NCBI RefSeq assembly: GCF_024171485.1
Contig: NZ_JALJZX010000004.1
Span: 1 to 64,000, forward strand
Source: Chryseobacterium sp. HSC-36S06
Lineage (GTDB): Bacteria > Bacteroidota > Bacteroidia > Flavobacteriales > Weeksellaceae
DNA: 64,000 nt
Reading direction: 5' to 3'
Positions 8,059 to 14,911 of the stretch are shown in pieces. The notes below the pieces were generated by a model. That model did no database searches. It was not told the DNA's origin and saw nothing but the letters and a program-made list of their open reading frames with translations. Position 1 is the stretch's first letter. Each line of letters begins with the position of its first letter. The translations under genes were made by a program, and so were the position numbers.

Positions 8059-8266
8059 AATTTAGTGGTGTTAAATTGATGTTGAATTGCTTTAAAATCT
8101 TTATTAGATCTGGGTAATCTGGTATTCTATCTAAAGCTTTTTCAACCTTTTAAAACAAGGCAGAGGACTGATATGTTAGATGAGACTTTTAATCTCTAAC
8201 GGTATTTCTAGTTCACCTCTGTCTTGTTAATTTTAAAGGTATTAATTTATGGGTGTAAAGTAAAGA
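8059..8266 (-). ncRNA. Putative bridge RNA region of IS110 copy 2
   Basis: Same 208-bp non-coding end as in copy 1, with the GTTAGA/TCTAAC stem and the attC-like segment CTAACGGTATTTCTA at 8196-8210. Assigned by position and by resemblance to the target only. Confidence 0.5.
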
Positions 8267-8386
8267 CGGTATTTATACAAGCGGGTTTGAAGTTTTCATC
8301 GAAAATTTTAGCGATTAATTAAGTTTTTAGCAAGTATAAAGTTTTCGTATTTTTATCCCGCCTGCATAAATACCCAACCGTTGTGT
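8267..8386 (+). repeat. attC-like site 9, split by IS110
   Basis: The left core TGCTAAC is at 7013-7019. The rest, GGTATTTATACAAGCGGG to CCCGCCTGCATAAATAC and right core GTTGTGT (8380-8386), is of the loop class of sites 3 and 4. Both arms carry compensating changes (TTTATA with TATAAA-type pairing), so the stem has been kept. Confidence 0.85.
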
Positions 8387-8406
8387 ACAATTAAATTAAA
8401 AAAGAG

Positions 8407-9321
8407 GTGAATTTAGAAGAAATAGTTAGGGCAACCTATGAAGAGGTTAAAAATACAGATGACAAAGGACGATTGGCATCTTATATTCCTGAGTTGGTTA
8501 ACGTTGATTCGGAAAGTTTTGGAGTATTTATATCAACAATTGACCACACTAATTTTGGTATTGGCAATTTTAACGAAAAATTTTCGATTCAGAGTATTGC
8601 AAAAGTACTTTCACTAAGCTTAGCATATAGTATTCTTGGCGAGAAAATTTGGACAAGACTTGGAGTAGAACCTTCAGGAACAGCATTTAATTCTCTAGTT
8701 CAACTTGAAGCAGATAAAGGCATACCTCGAAATCCCTTTATAAATGCTGGAGCAATTGTTATTTCAGATATTCTACTTAGCAATCTGAAAAACCCAAAAG
8801 AAGAATTTTTATCTTTTATTAGAAGCATTTCCAATAATTCAGAATTAAACTATTCACGCAAAATAGCTGCTTCAGAAAAAAGCGTAGGATTTCGAAATGT
8901 GGCATTATGTAATTTCATTAAATCCTTTGGAAATATTGAAAATGAACCCTCAGATGTTCTTGACTTCTATTTTGATCTTTGCTCTCTTGAAATGAATTGC
9001 AAAGAGCTTTCAGAAATATTTTTGTTTTTAGCAAACAATGGCTGTAACATATTTGCTAACAATTCGATACTTACCAAAAGCCAATGCAAAAGAATAAATG
9101 CACTAATGCAAACTTGTGGCTTATATGACGAATCTGGAGAATTTGCCTTTAAAGTTGGACTTCCTGGAAAGAGTGGTGTTGGAGGAGGGATTGTTGCAAT
9201 TCATCCAAATCATTATGCGATTGCAGTTTGGAGTCCGAAATTGAATGAAAAAGGAAATTCATATAAAGGGATGAAATTTCTTGAAGAGTTTACAACAAAA
9301 TCTCAGTTATCGATATTTTGA
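8407..9321 (+). CDS. glsA: Glutaminase (GlsA family), cassette gene
   Basis: A 304-residue serine-dependent beta-lactamase-like glutaminase that hydrolyses L-glutamine to glutamate and ammonia in the cytoplasm. Visible motifs are the SxxK pair in FSIQSIAKV (Ser63, Lys66), RNPFINAGAI with Asn113, and LPGKSGVGGGIVA near residue 248. Length is normal for the family (about 310). The only start that fits is GTG at 8407, 27 bp after the cassette's right core, with AAAGAGG immediately upstream. It is the one cassette gene in the first 9.5 kb with a clear enzyme function. A 108-bp tail follows before the next attC. Confidence 0.85.
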   Translation: MNLEEIVRATYEEVKNTDDKGRLASYIPELVNVDSESFGVFISTIDHTNFGIGNFNEKFSIQSIAKVLSLSLAYSILGEKIWTRLGVEPSGTAFNSLVQLEADKGIPRNPFINAGAIVISDILLSNLKNPKEEFLSFIRSISNNSELNYSRKIAASEKSVGFRNVALCNFIKSFGNIENEPSDVLDFYFDLCSLEMNCKELSEIFLFLANNGCNIFANNSILTKSQCKRINALMQTCGLYDESGEFAFKVGLPGKSGVGGGIVAIHPNHYAIAVWSPKLNEKGNSYKGMKFLEEFTTKSQLSIF

Positions 9322-9429
9322 GATGAAATAGCCATGATTGGAACAAATCACCAACCGAAGATGATATTATAACCAATCTGGCGTATTCCATGTGACCCAT
9401 AAAAATAAATAATAACACATGAAAACTGT

Positions 9430-9561
9430 ACACAACAGCCGCTTTGCAAAAGCGGGGGTTTTGTGCTTCTATGAAAGTGAAGTCCTAAATTCAAGCTTAG
9501 TGCATCTAATAACGTTCAGTGCTAAAAATCCCCGCCTTCGCAAAGCGGCAAAACGTTACCT
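9430..9561 (+). repeat. attC-like site 10
   Basis: Left core ACACAAC (9430-9436), right core GTTACCT (9555-9561). Inner arms GCCGCTTTGCAAAAGCGGGG and CCCCGCCTTCGCAAAGCGGC pair with two mismatches. Loop class of sites 2 and 6. Confidence 0.87.
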
Positions 9562-9606
9562 GCCATTTTTACAGAACCGACCGTCACGACACAAATTAGA
9601 CCAAAA

Positions 9607-10464
9607 ATGAAACATTTCACAAACTTTAAATCCTATAATGAATATCTTGGTTTAAACGAACCTTTGGACAATGACATTGACGTTGGATTTTACGACCCGC
9701 CGAATATGCTGTCGAAATCTGAACCCATTTCGGTTGACTTTTACAGAATTTCCATTAAAATAAATTTGGTAAATAAAACGACACCAAAAAGAGAACCAGT
9801 TACAGCAGTTTTTTTTAATAGTCCGAATTTAATTGTTCCTGCTGGTTGGGATGTAGAACCAACTTATAAAGGAATGTATCTTCAACTTTCGAAAAAATTC
9901 ATCGAAGAAAATAGGTTTTTATTTAAAACCTATTTGGATTACGGACAACATGAAGCTTTATATTTAACGGAGGAAGAAGTCGAAGAAATTTCTGCGGTTT
10001 TTAAGTTGATGATGAAGTATTACGAAAGCGAAAAACGAAACTTCAATGTGCTATTATCGTATGTAAATGTAGTGGTTTCTTTGGTGGAAGCGTTTTACAA
10101 AAGACAATTTTCAACCGACCCTAAGCAATACAGTCATATCGTTACAGATTTTCAACAGAGCATCATTGATTATTACAAGAAACCTGTGTCCAAACTACCG
10201 AATGTACAGTATTTTGCCGATAAAATGGGCTTGACAGCAAATTATTTGGGCGACATTGTAAAACATTTTACGCAGAAATCAGCTTTGGAAAATATTCACG
10301 ATTATATAATAAAACGAGCGAAAGAATTATTATTAGAAAATCAAAAACTAAATACAACAGAAGTTGCTTATGAATTGGGGTTTGAGTATCCAAACTACTT
10401 TTCAAAGTTCTTTAAAAAACAAGTAGGCTTAAGTCCGAAAGCGTATCGCCAACAATTAAATTAA
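9607..10464 (+). CDS. AraC-family transcriptional regulator
   Basis: A 285-residue regulator: an effector-binding N-terminal half without recognised family, and two helix-turn-helix units in the last 100 residues (MGLTANYLGDIVKHFT and VAYELGFEYPNYFSKFFKK, then GLSPKAYRQ). It starts the three-gene cassette 9556-11965 and is followed by its own terminator and by a strong promoter for the two reductase genes, so it probably controls them in response to an oxidant or quinone-like compound. That last point is inference from context. Confidence 0.87.
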   Translation: MKHFTNFKSYNEYLGLNEPLDNDIDVGFYDPPNMLSKSEPISVDFYRISIKINLVNKTTPKREPVTAVFFNSPNLIVPAGWDVEPTYKGMYLQLSKKFIEENRFLFKTYLDYGQHEALYLTEEEVEEISAVFKLMMKYYESEKRNFNVLLSYVNVVVSLVEAFYKRQFSTDPKQYSHIVTDFQQSIIDYYKKPVSKLPNVQYFADKMGLTANYLGDIVKHFTQKSALENIHDYIIKRAKELLLENQKLNTTEVAYELGFEYPNYFSKFFKKQVGLSPKAYRQQLN

Positions 10465-10470
10465 TGATAC

Positions 10471-10494
10471 AAAATGCCTTATCCAAGGCGTTTT
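10471..10494 (+). terminator. Hairpin after the AraC gene
   Basis: AAAATGCCTT and AAGGCGTTTT pair around a four-base loop (one G-U pair) 7 bp after the stop codon and run into a T-rich stretch. Confidence 0.6.
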
Positions 10495-10540
10495 GCCGTA
10501 ATCAGTAATTTGTTTCTTTTTTTGTAGTAGTCTGTTTCCA

Positions 10541-10568
10541 TTGGTTACAATTCAAGGTTTTAATTTTG
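10541..10568 (+). promoter_or_regulatory. Bacteroidota-type promoter for the MdaB-like genes
   Basis: TTG at 10541-10543, a 17-bp spacer and TAATTTTG at 10561-10568 fit the flavobacterial TTG-N17-TAnnTTTG consensus. It lies 23 bp upstream of the ATG at 10591. An internal promoter inside a cassette lets these genes be expressed wherever the cassette inserts. Confidence 0.7.
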
Positions 10569-10590
10569 CCTTATCATTTAAAACAAAACA

Positions 10591-11286
10591 ATGAAAGCAA
10601 AAATAACTTGGATAACATTTCTACTATTGTTATCATTCGGAAGCAAATTATTTGCTCAAAACTCGCCACCAAAGCACAATTCTGAAACCAAAACGGTTTT
10701 ACTCATCAATACGCATTTGACGTATCCTGGTTGGTCAGAAGGAAAATTAAACGCATCATTTTACAATGTGGCAAAGGAATTCTTCATCTCCAAAAATTAC
10801 AAAGTTTTAGAAACAAAAGTCGAAAACAGTTATGATGCTGATGAAGAAGTCGAAAAACATCTTCAAGCAGATATTGTCATCTTACAAACGCCGGTAAATT
10901 GGGAAAATGCACCATGGATTTACAAAAAATATGTAGATGAAGTTTTTAATAGCGCATTGAAAAGTAAAAAGTTTCTTTCGGGCGATGGACGTTCGGAAGC
11001 AGAAGGTTTTAAACAATATGGAATGGGCGGTAAAATGCAAGGCAAAAAATTTATGATTTCTGCCACTTGGAATGCACCAGAAGAAAGTTTCAACAATCCT
11101 GACAATCCACTTTGGAAAGGCAAAACAGCCGATGATGCTTTGTTTAATATCGCTGCAAACTATTTGTTCACGGGCTTTGAAGTCGTTCCCGGACATTATT
11201 GCTACGACGTTTATAATAACAAAAATATCAAGGAAGATTTAGAAAATTATCCAGCTTATTTGCAACAAGTGTTTAACATCAAATAA
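10591..11286 (+). CDS. MdaB-like NAD(P)H oxidoreductase with signal peptide
   Basis: This 231-residue flavodoxin-fold protein of the MdaB/NAD(P)H quinone oxidoreductase family normally binds FAD and reduces quinones. Residues 1-23 form a cleavable signal peptide (ending KLFAQ), which is odd for a cytoplasmic flavoenzyme. The core from LLINTHLTYPGWSEG to the NWENAPWIYKKYVDEVF and GGKMQGKKFMIS segments is complete. The next gene is a close paralogue without the signal, so this pair may act on the two sides of the inner membrane. Confidence 0.82.
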   Translation: MKAKITWITFLLLLSFGSKLFAQNSPPKHNSETKTVLLINTHLTYPGWSEGKLNASFYNVAKEFFISKNYKVLETKVENSYDADEEVEKHLQADIVILQTPVNWENAPWIYKKYVDEVFNSALKSKKFLSGDGRSEAEGFKQYGMGGKMQGKKFMISATWNAPEESFNNPDNPLWKGKTADDALFNIAANYLFTGFEVVPGHYCYDVYNNKNIKEDLENYPAYLQQVFNIK

Positions 11287-11308
11287 AAAATATTTAATAG
11301 GAATTACA

Positions 11309-11914
11309 ATGAAATCAACTAAAAAAGTACTCTTAATCAATACCCATTTAACTTATCCAAACTGGTCGGAAGGACTATTAAATGATGCATTTCATCAAAA
11401 AGCTAAAGAATTTTTTCTGGGAAAAGGTTTCGAAGTTTTAGAAACAAAAGTAGAGGACGGTTACAATGCAGACGAAGAAGTAGAAAAACATTTGGAGGCG
11501 GATTTTATTATTTTACAGACACCGATTAATTGGTTTGGTGCCCCTTGGATTTACAAAAAATATGTGGACGAAGTGTTTAACAGCGGACTTCATAGTGCCA
11601 AATTTCTTTCAGGCGATGGCAGAACTCGTGAAGATTTAACACGACAATATGGAACTGGTGGAAAAATGCAAGGCAAAAAATTTATGGTTTCTTCGACTTG
11701 GAATGCGCCAAAAGCAAGTTTTGATGACCCCAATCAGATGCTTTTTGAAGGCAGAAGTACGGCAGATGTTTTAGTGCAGGTTACCAGCAACTACCGTTTT
11801 TGCGGTGTTGAAATCGTGGCTGACTATAATTGTTTCGACATTTTTAAAGATGGCGATATTACGGGATGTTTGGAAAATTATCCGAAGCATCTGGAGAAAG
11901 TTTTTGGACTTTAA
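11309..11914 (+). CDS. MdaB-like NAD(P)H oxidoreductase, cytoplasmic
   Basis: A 201-residue paralogue of the preceding gene, starting 22 bp after it and surely in the same transcript. It has the same family motifs (LLINTHLTYPNWSEG, NWFGAPWIYKKYVDEVFNSG, GGKMQGKKFMVSSTWNAP) but no signal peptide. It probably reduces quinones or electrophiles in the cytoplasm with NAD(P)H. It is the last gene of the three-gene cassette, ending 33 bp before the left core. Confidence 0.85.
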   Translation: MKSTKKVLLINTHLTYPNWSEGLLNDAFHQKAKEFFLGKGFEVLETKVEDGYNADEEVEKHLEADFIILQTPINWFGAPWIYKKYVDEVFNSGLHSAKFLSGDGRTREDLTRQYGTGGKMQGKKFMVSSTWNAPKASFDDPNQMLFEGRSTADVLVQVTSNYRFCGVEIVADYNCFDIFKDGDITGCLENYPKHLEKVFGL

Positions 11915-11947
11915 TAGTGAAAATAAATCAACCGTGAAAAAAACGGC

Positions 11948-11971
11948 AGGTAACCAGGGTAAACGTTGGGC
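11948..11971 (+). repeat. Collapsed attC-like site
   Basis: AGGTAAC (11948-11954), whose 12-base end matches the start of the cassette at 9555, is followed after only ten bases by right core GTTGGGC (11965-11971). The entire inner stem and loop are missing, as if the hairpin had been deleted. Such a site should no longer recombine. Confidence 0.6.
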
Positions 11972-12015
11972 AACCCGTGTTTAGCTGTCGATATTTTAGA
12001 AATGAGATAAAAACC

Positions 12016-12045
12016 AACCTCTTTTAAAGCGATTTAAGAGAGGTT
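12016..12045. terminator. Hairpin terminator
   Basis: AACCTCTTTTAAA and TTTAAGAGAGGTT form a 13-bp stem (one G-U pair) around a four-base loop, followed by a T-rich run. A very similar stem occurs at 16641-16674, also just beyond an attC remnant. Confidence 0.6.
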
Positions 12046-12222
12046 TAATTTTTCCAACGCCGAAATTCTTAAGATTTGGGGACACTTTGCCCACCGGGGT
12101 AATCTTTAGCGTTTGTGGGTTTTGGGTAAAGTTTTAATTTTACTCTTGAAATTATTGCAGCTTCCGATCATATGCATAAATTTGCGTATTAGCGGAAAGG
12201 CTAAAAAACAGACCGTAACACC
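12046..12222. other. Non-coding remnant with IS-end-like motif
   Basis: No gene is visible. GGGACACTTTGCCCACCGGG at 12079-12098 recurs, nearly unchanged, at 18904-18923, where it abuts the Fic gene. GTATTAGCGGAAAGG at 12186-12200 resembles a worn right core of an attC site, so the next gene may still be a cassette gene. Confidence 0.4.
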
Positions 12223-12687
12223 ATGGAATACTTAGTTAAAGACGAGAAACTGGAATTAAAACATCAGCCAGGCAAAGGCGCCTGGACTTATCATCTTCAA
12301 ATTCCCAACACGAAACACATCGTTGGGAAATGGGGATCAATGAAAGTTTCGGGAACTATCGACAACTACAGCATTGAAAGTATTAACCTTGCGAAATTGG
12401 GAGACCAAGACAAACTGATTTCTATCAATGACAAAATCAGAAAAGCAATTAACAAAAGCGGTGGGGACACCGTAACCGTGACCCTTTACTTATTGACTTC
12501 AAATGCGCAAATTACTGAAAAAGAGGTTTTAGAAACCTTCAAAGACTCAGGGGTATTAAATGCGTACAAAAAGCTACCCAAAGACGAGCGGAATGAAATG
12601 ATGGGGAAAATTACCTCTCAAAAATCAGAAGATCAACAAGTAAAGATGATTTTGAAATACCTTGACCAACTCAATGTGAATAAATGA
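12223..12687 (+). CDS. DUF1905 / YdeI-OmpD-associated-like protein
   Basis: This 154-residue soluble protein has two parts. Residues 1-90 are beta-rich and match DUF1905 (WTYHLQIP, VSGTIDNYSIESINL, GDTVTVTLYL). Residues 100-150 are helical and match the YdeI/OmdA bacteriocin-protection family (VLETFKDSGVLNAYKKLPKDE). The biochemical role of this two-domain family is not established. It stands alone on the + strand between decayed attC pieces. Confidence 0.75.
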   Translation: MEYLVKDEKLELKHQPGKGAWTYHLQIPNTKHIVGKWGSMKVSGTIDNYSIESINLAKLGDQDKLISINDKIRKAINKSGGDTVTVTLYLLTSNAQITEKEVLETFKDSGVLNAYKKLPKDERNEMMGKITSQKSEDQQVKMILKYLDQLNVNK

Positions 12688-12819
12688 TTAAACCAATGAT
12701 GACCATTATTTAACAAGTTAAGACAGTATTCAAAACACTATTGACTATTTTTACCTATTGACTATAAGCAAAACGCTAGCTACAAGCTTTGAAAAAATCT
12801 GCAAAAGAAGCACTCAAGA

Positions 12820-13344
12820 ATGGAAAATATTATCACGAGAAGAATAACTTTAGAGGACCTGGAAAAGTTGCAAGCAATTGGTCGAAAAACTTTTGAAGAA
12901 ACGTTTTCTGAATCCAATTCTGAGGAAAATATGAAAAATTATTTAGAAGAAGGTTTTTCGAAAGAAAAACTAACCGCAGAATTGACCAATAAAGACTCTG
13001 AATTTTATTTTGCGATTTTGAAAGATGAAGTGATTGGCTATTTAAAAGTAAACTTTGGAGAATCACAAACAGAATTAAAAGACAGTAGCGCTCTGGAAAT
13101 TGAACGAATCTACGTCTTAAAAGAATTCCACGGAAAACGGGTTGGACAGGTACTTTACGATAAAGCAACCGAAATTGCAAAACAGAAAAGTTCGGAATAT
13201 GTTTGGCTAGGTGTTTGGGAAAAAAATTCAAGAGCAATAAGTTTTTACAAGAAAAATGGTTTTGCAGAATTCGGCCATCATATTTTTCGCTTGGGCGACG
13301 ATGAACAGACGGATATCATGATGAAAAAGACAATGGGAAACTAA
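12820..13344 (+). CDS. GNAT acetyltransferase, PaiA-like
   Basis: A 174-residue cytoplasmic N-acetyltransferase of the GNAT fold, closest in layout to PaiA-type spermine/spermidine acetyltransferases. The acetyl-CoA loop lies around FHGKRVGQVLYDKA (residues 107-120), preceded by IERIYVL and followed by VWEKNSRAISFYKKNGF. The start is preceded by a worn right core (AACGCTAGCTAC near 12769) and the stop is followed by AGCTACCAACAGCC, a likely attC left end, so it appears to be a cassette gene. The substrate is not certain. Confidence 0.78.
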   Translation: MENIITRRITLEDLEKLQAIGRKTFEETFSESNSEENMKNYLEEGFSKEKLTAELTNKDSEFYFAILKDEVIGYLKVNFGESQTELKDSSALEIERIYVLKEFHGKRVGQVLYDKATEIAKQKSSEYVWLGVWEKNSRAISFYKKNGFAEFGHHIFRLGDDEQTDIMMKKTMGN

Positions 13345-13349
13345 AAGTC

Positions 13350-13364
13350 AGCTACCAACAGCCA
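13350..13364 (+). repeat. Truncated attC left end
   Basis: CAGCTACCAACAGCC follows the acetyltransferase stop. It resembles the left core plus first spacer bases of site 10 (CACAACAGCCGC). No matching right half follows; the sequence passes at once into the broken AraC gene. Confidence 0.35.
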
Positions 13365-13402
13365 TGGGAGAGATCGGTAGAAGTGTTTCCGGTGATGAGA
13401 CG

Positions 13403-13730
13403 CTAATCTGCCTGATTTTTCTGTAGCCGTAAGCGGTATTCGCTGGGTGAAACGCCAAGGACTTTCCGAACGTACCTGCTAAAAAACGACTGACTGGAAA
13501 AATTAAGTATATCCGCAATTTCGGTAAAATTAAGATCATGATTTTCCAAAAGAATAATCAGCCGCTGTGTTGTATAATTCTGTATCCATTCAGAGGCCGT
13601 GCGGCCACTGTTTTTCTTACATATTTCAGATAAGTATTTTGGAGATTTATTAAGGAGATCGCTAATGGCGGTTTTACTGCGCTTTGCAAGGCTTTTCGCC
13701 CGCTCAAACCTCTCCACGGTTTGACAGTTG
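13403..13730 (-). pseudogene. Headless AraC-family regulator
   Basis: About 105 residues of an AraC C-terminal domain are readable (SDLLNKSPKYLSEICKK, then FTEIADILNFSSQSFFSRYVRK and GVSPSEYRLRL) and end in a normal stop. The frame stays open upstream to about 13957, but the residues there are Cys/Val-rich and unlike any protein. The sensor half has been lost, and the break falls within about 20 bp of an attC remnant at 13746-13775. It could still bind DNA if translated, but no start is evident. Confidence 0.7.
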
Positions 13731-13745
13731 AATCGTCCGCAATCC

Positions 13746-13775
13746 GCCACTAGGCATATGCGTAACGTTAGTGGC
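13746..13775 (+). repeat. Collapsed attC-like site with matching cores
   Basis: GCCACTA (13746-13752) and GTTAGTGGC (13767-13775) are complementary outer cores with only 14 bases between them, so the hairpin has been lost as at 11948. GTTAGTGGCAAT obeys the cassette-start rule GTT-N7-AT. Confidence 0.5.
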
Positions 13776-13991
13776 AATGGCAGGACGACCCCAACCGACA
13801 GGCAGACAGCCAACCAAACGACACCGACTGACACAGAAAAAATAAAAAGTCCACCGCACAGGAATTTTTTTGCCGACACACATTTGGCACATTGGCAAGT
13901 CGCACCAAGCCCACCTACCACCCAAACTTGGCAAAGAGCCAAATTTTCCAACCGCACCCAGACTTTGAGCCGTACAGAAAAACAAAATGAA
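13776..13991. other. Leader of the AraC/acetyltransferase cassette
   Basis: No gene is convincing here. The stretch is unusually rich in CA/ACC repeats (CCAACCGACAGGCAGACAGC and similar), unlike its AT-rich surroundings. Open frames across it on both strands have implausible composition. Confidence 0.5.
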
Positions 13992-14032
13992 CCTTACAAC
14001 AAAGTATTATAGGGACAAACTTTTTAACTTTG
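13992..14032 (+). promoter_or_regulatory. Operator-like block and promoter of the AraC gene
   Basis: CCTTACAAC (13992-14000) and TAACTTTG (14025-14032, the -7 box) lie exactly 33 bases apart, start to start. The same two elements with the same spacing occur at 14912-14952 before the next gene. The half site is the likely binding site of the AraC protein encoded here. Confidence 0.55.
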
Positions 14033-14060
14033 TGCGTTAGTAATATCAAAAAATACAGAC

Positions 14061-14882
14061 GTGCAACAAGACGAAACATTACAAACGATAAGCTATTCAG
14101 ATATATTCCTTTCGTGTTTTTCTGAAAGCGGTACGCATTGCGTTCATTCAAAACCCGAACACGTTTTGTTATATCTGTATTCGGGCGAACAAGTGATTGT
14201 GGACAGAAATAAAAAGACAACTATAAAAGCAGGAGAATGTGCGTTTGTAAGACGAGACCACCGTTTGACAATGTATAAAAACAGCAAAGGAAAAGAACTC
14301 TATAAAGGAATTTCGCTCGTATTTAAACGTAACGTGTTGCGGGATTTTTACAGCAAAATGAACAAATCGGAAATCCCGAAAGACATTAAAATTTCTGATA
14401 AAACGGTTTTTAAATTGCAAACCACACCTGCAATACAAAGTCTGTTTCAATCGCTCAATCCGTATTTTGACAGCAATGTAAAACCAACCGAAGGCGTTGC
14501 GAATTTGAAATTATTGGAAGGAATTTATGCTTTGCTGAACAGTAACGAACAGCTTTATCCGATACTTTTTGACTTTGTCGAACCTTGGAAAATTGACCTT
14601 TTGGAATTTCTAAACGACAACTACAACGAAGATTTGACAATGGAACAAATCGCTTCATTTACAGGACGAAGTTTAGCAACTTTCAAACGTGATTTCAAAA
14701 AAATCAGCAACCTTACACCGCAAAAATGGTTAATCAAAAAGCGTTTGGAAATGTCTTACATCAAACTCAAAGAAGAACAGAAAAAAGCACAGGAAGTTTG
14801 TACGGAAGTCGGTTTTAAAAATCTTTCTCATTTTTCTACTGCATTTAAAAAGCAATACGGCATACCACCGACAGAAATTTAA
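14061..14882 (+). CDS. AraC-family transcriptional regulator
   Basis: A 273-residue regulator with an N-terminal cupin-like sensor half (GEQVIVDRNKKTTIKAGECAFVRRDHR) and a C-terminal pair of helix-turn-helix motifs (MEQIASFTGRSLATFKRDFKK and CTEVGFKNLSHFSTAFKKQYG). The start is GTG at 14061, 29 bp from the -7 box. It shares its operator-like block with the acetyltransferase gene downstream, so it probably regulates itself and the two genes that follow. Confidence 0.87.
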   Translation: MQQDETLQTISYSDIFLSCFSESGTHCVHSKPEHVLLYLYSGEQVIVDRNKKTTIKAGECAFVRRDHRLTMYKNSKGKELYKGISLVFKRNVLRDFYSKMNKSEIPKDIKISDKTVFKLQTTPAIQSLFQSLNPYFDSNVKPTEGVANLKLLEGIYALLNSNEQLYPILFDFVEPWKIDLLEFLNDNYNEDLTMEQIASFTGRSLATFKRDFKKISNLTPQKWLIKKRLEMSYIKLKEEQKKAQEVCTEVGFKNLSHFSTAFKKQYGIPPTEI

Positions 14883-14911
14883 AATTGAGCTTTACAGAAA
14901 AGTAATTTGAG

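Larger units (their letters stand above)
7021..8266 (-). mobile_element. IS110-family insertion sequence, copy 2
   Basis: Same sequence and orientation as copy 1, offset by 4685 bp. It sits directly after the left core TGCTAAC (7013-7019) of an attC site that resumes at 8267 with CGGTATTTATAC. Both copies therefore chose the same position of two different attC sites (loop classes 1 and 3), so the shared core rather than the loop is the target. Confidence 0.88.
88..11971 (+). mobile_element. Integron-like gene cassette array (no integrase in window)
   Basis: Ten attC-like sites all face the same way and separate short, mostly single-gene units whose genes are all on the + strand. Taking the cut between G and T of the right core, the cassettes span 212-1003, 1004-1370 (deleted), 1371-1907, 1908-3698, 3699-4700, 4701-5903, 5904-6515, 6516-8380, 8381-9555 and 9556-11965. 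The ends of each intact cassette are complementary to one another, which is the arrangement expected if a circle with a self-complementary core was inserted at a fixed point. No integron integrase gene is visible, so in current terms this is a cluster of attC sites lacking integrase, or part of a longer array that begins left of base 1. Confidence 0.8.

Noticed and set aside
9419..9610. 63-codon open frame on the + strand
   Set aside because: It lies almost wholly inside attC-like site 10; the repeat explains the sequence.
88..11971. CRISPR array
   Set aside because: The repeats are more than 100 bp, self-complementary, unevenly spaced and separated by genes.
13728..14012. 94-codon + strand frame
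   Set aside because: Thr/Pro/Gln-rich low-complexity translation across an attC remnant and a promoter region.
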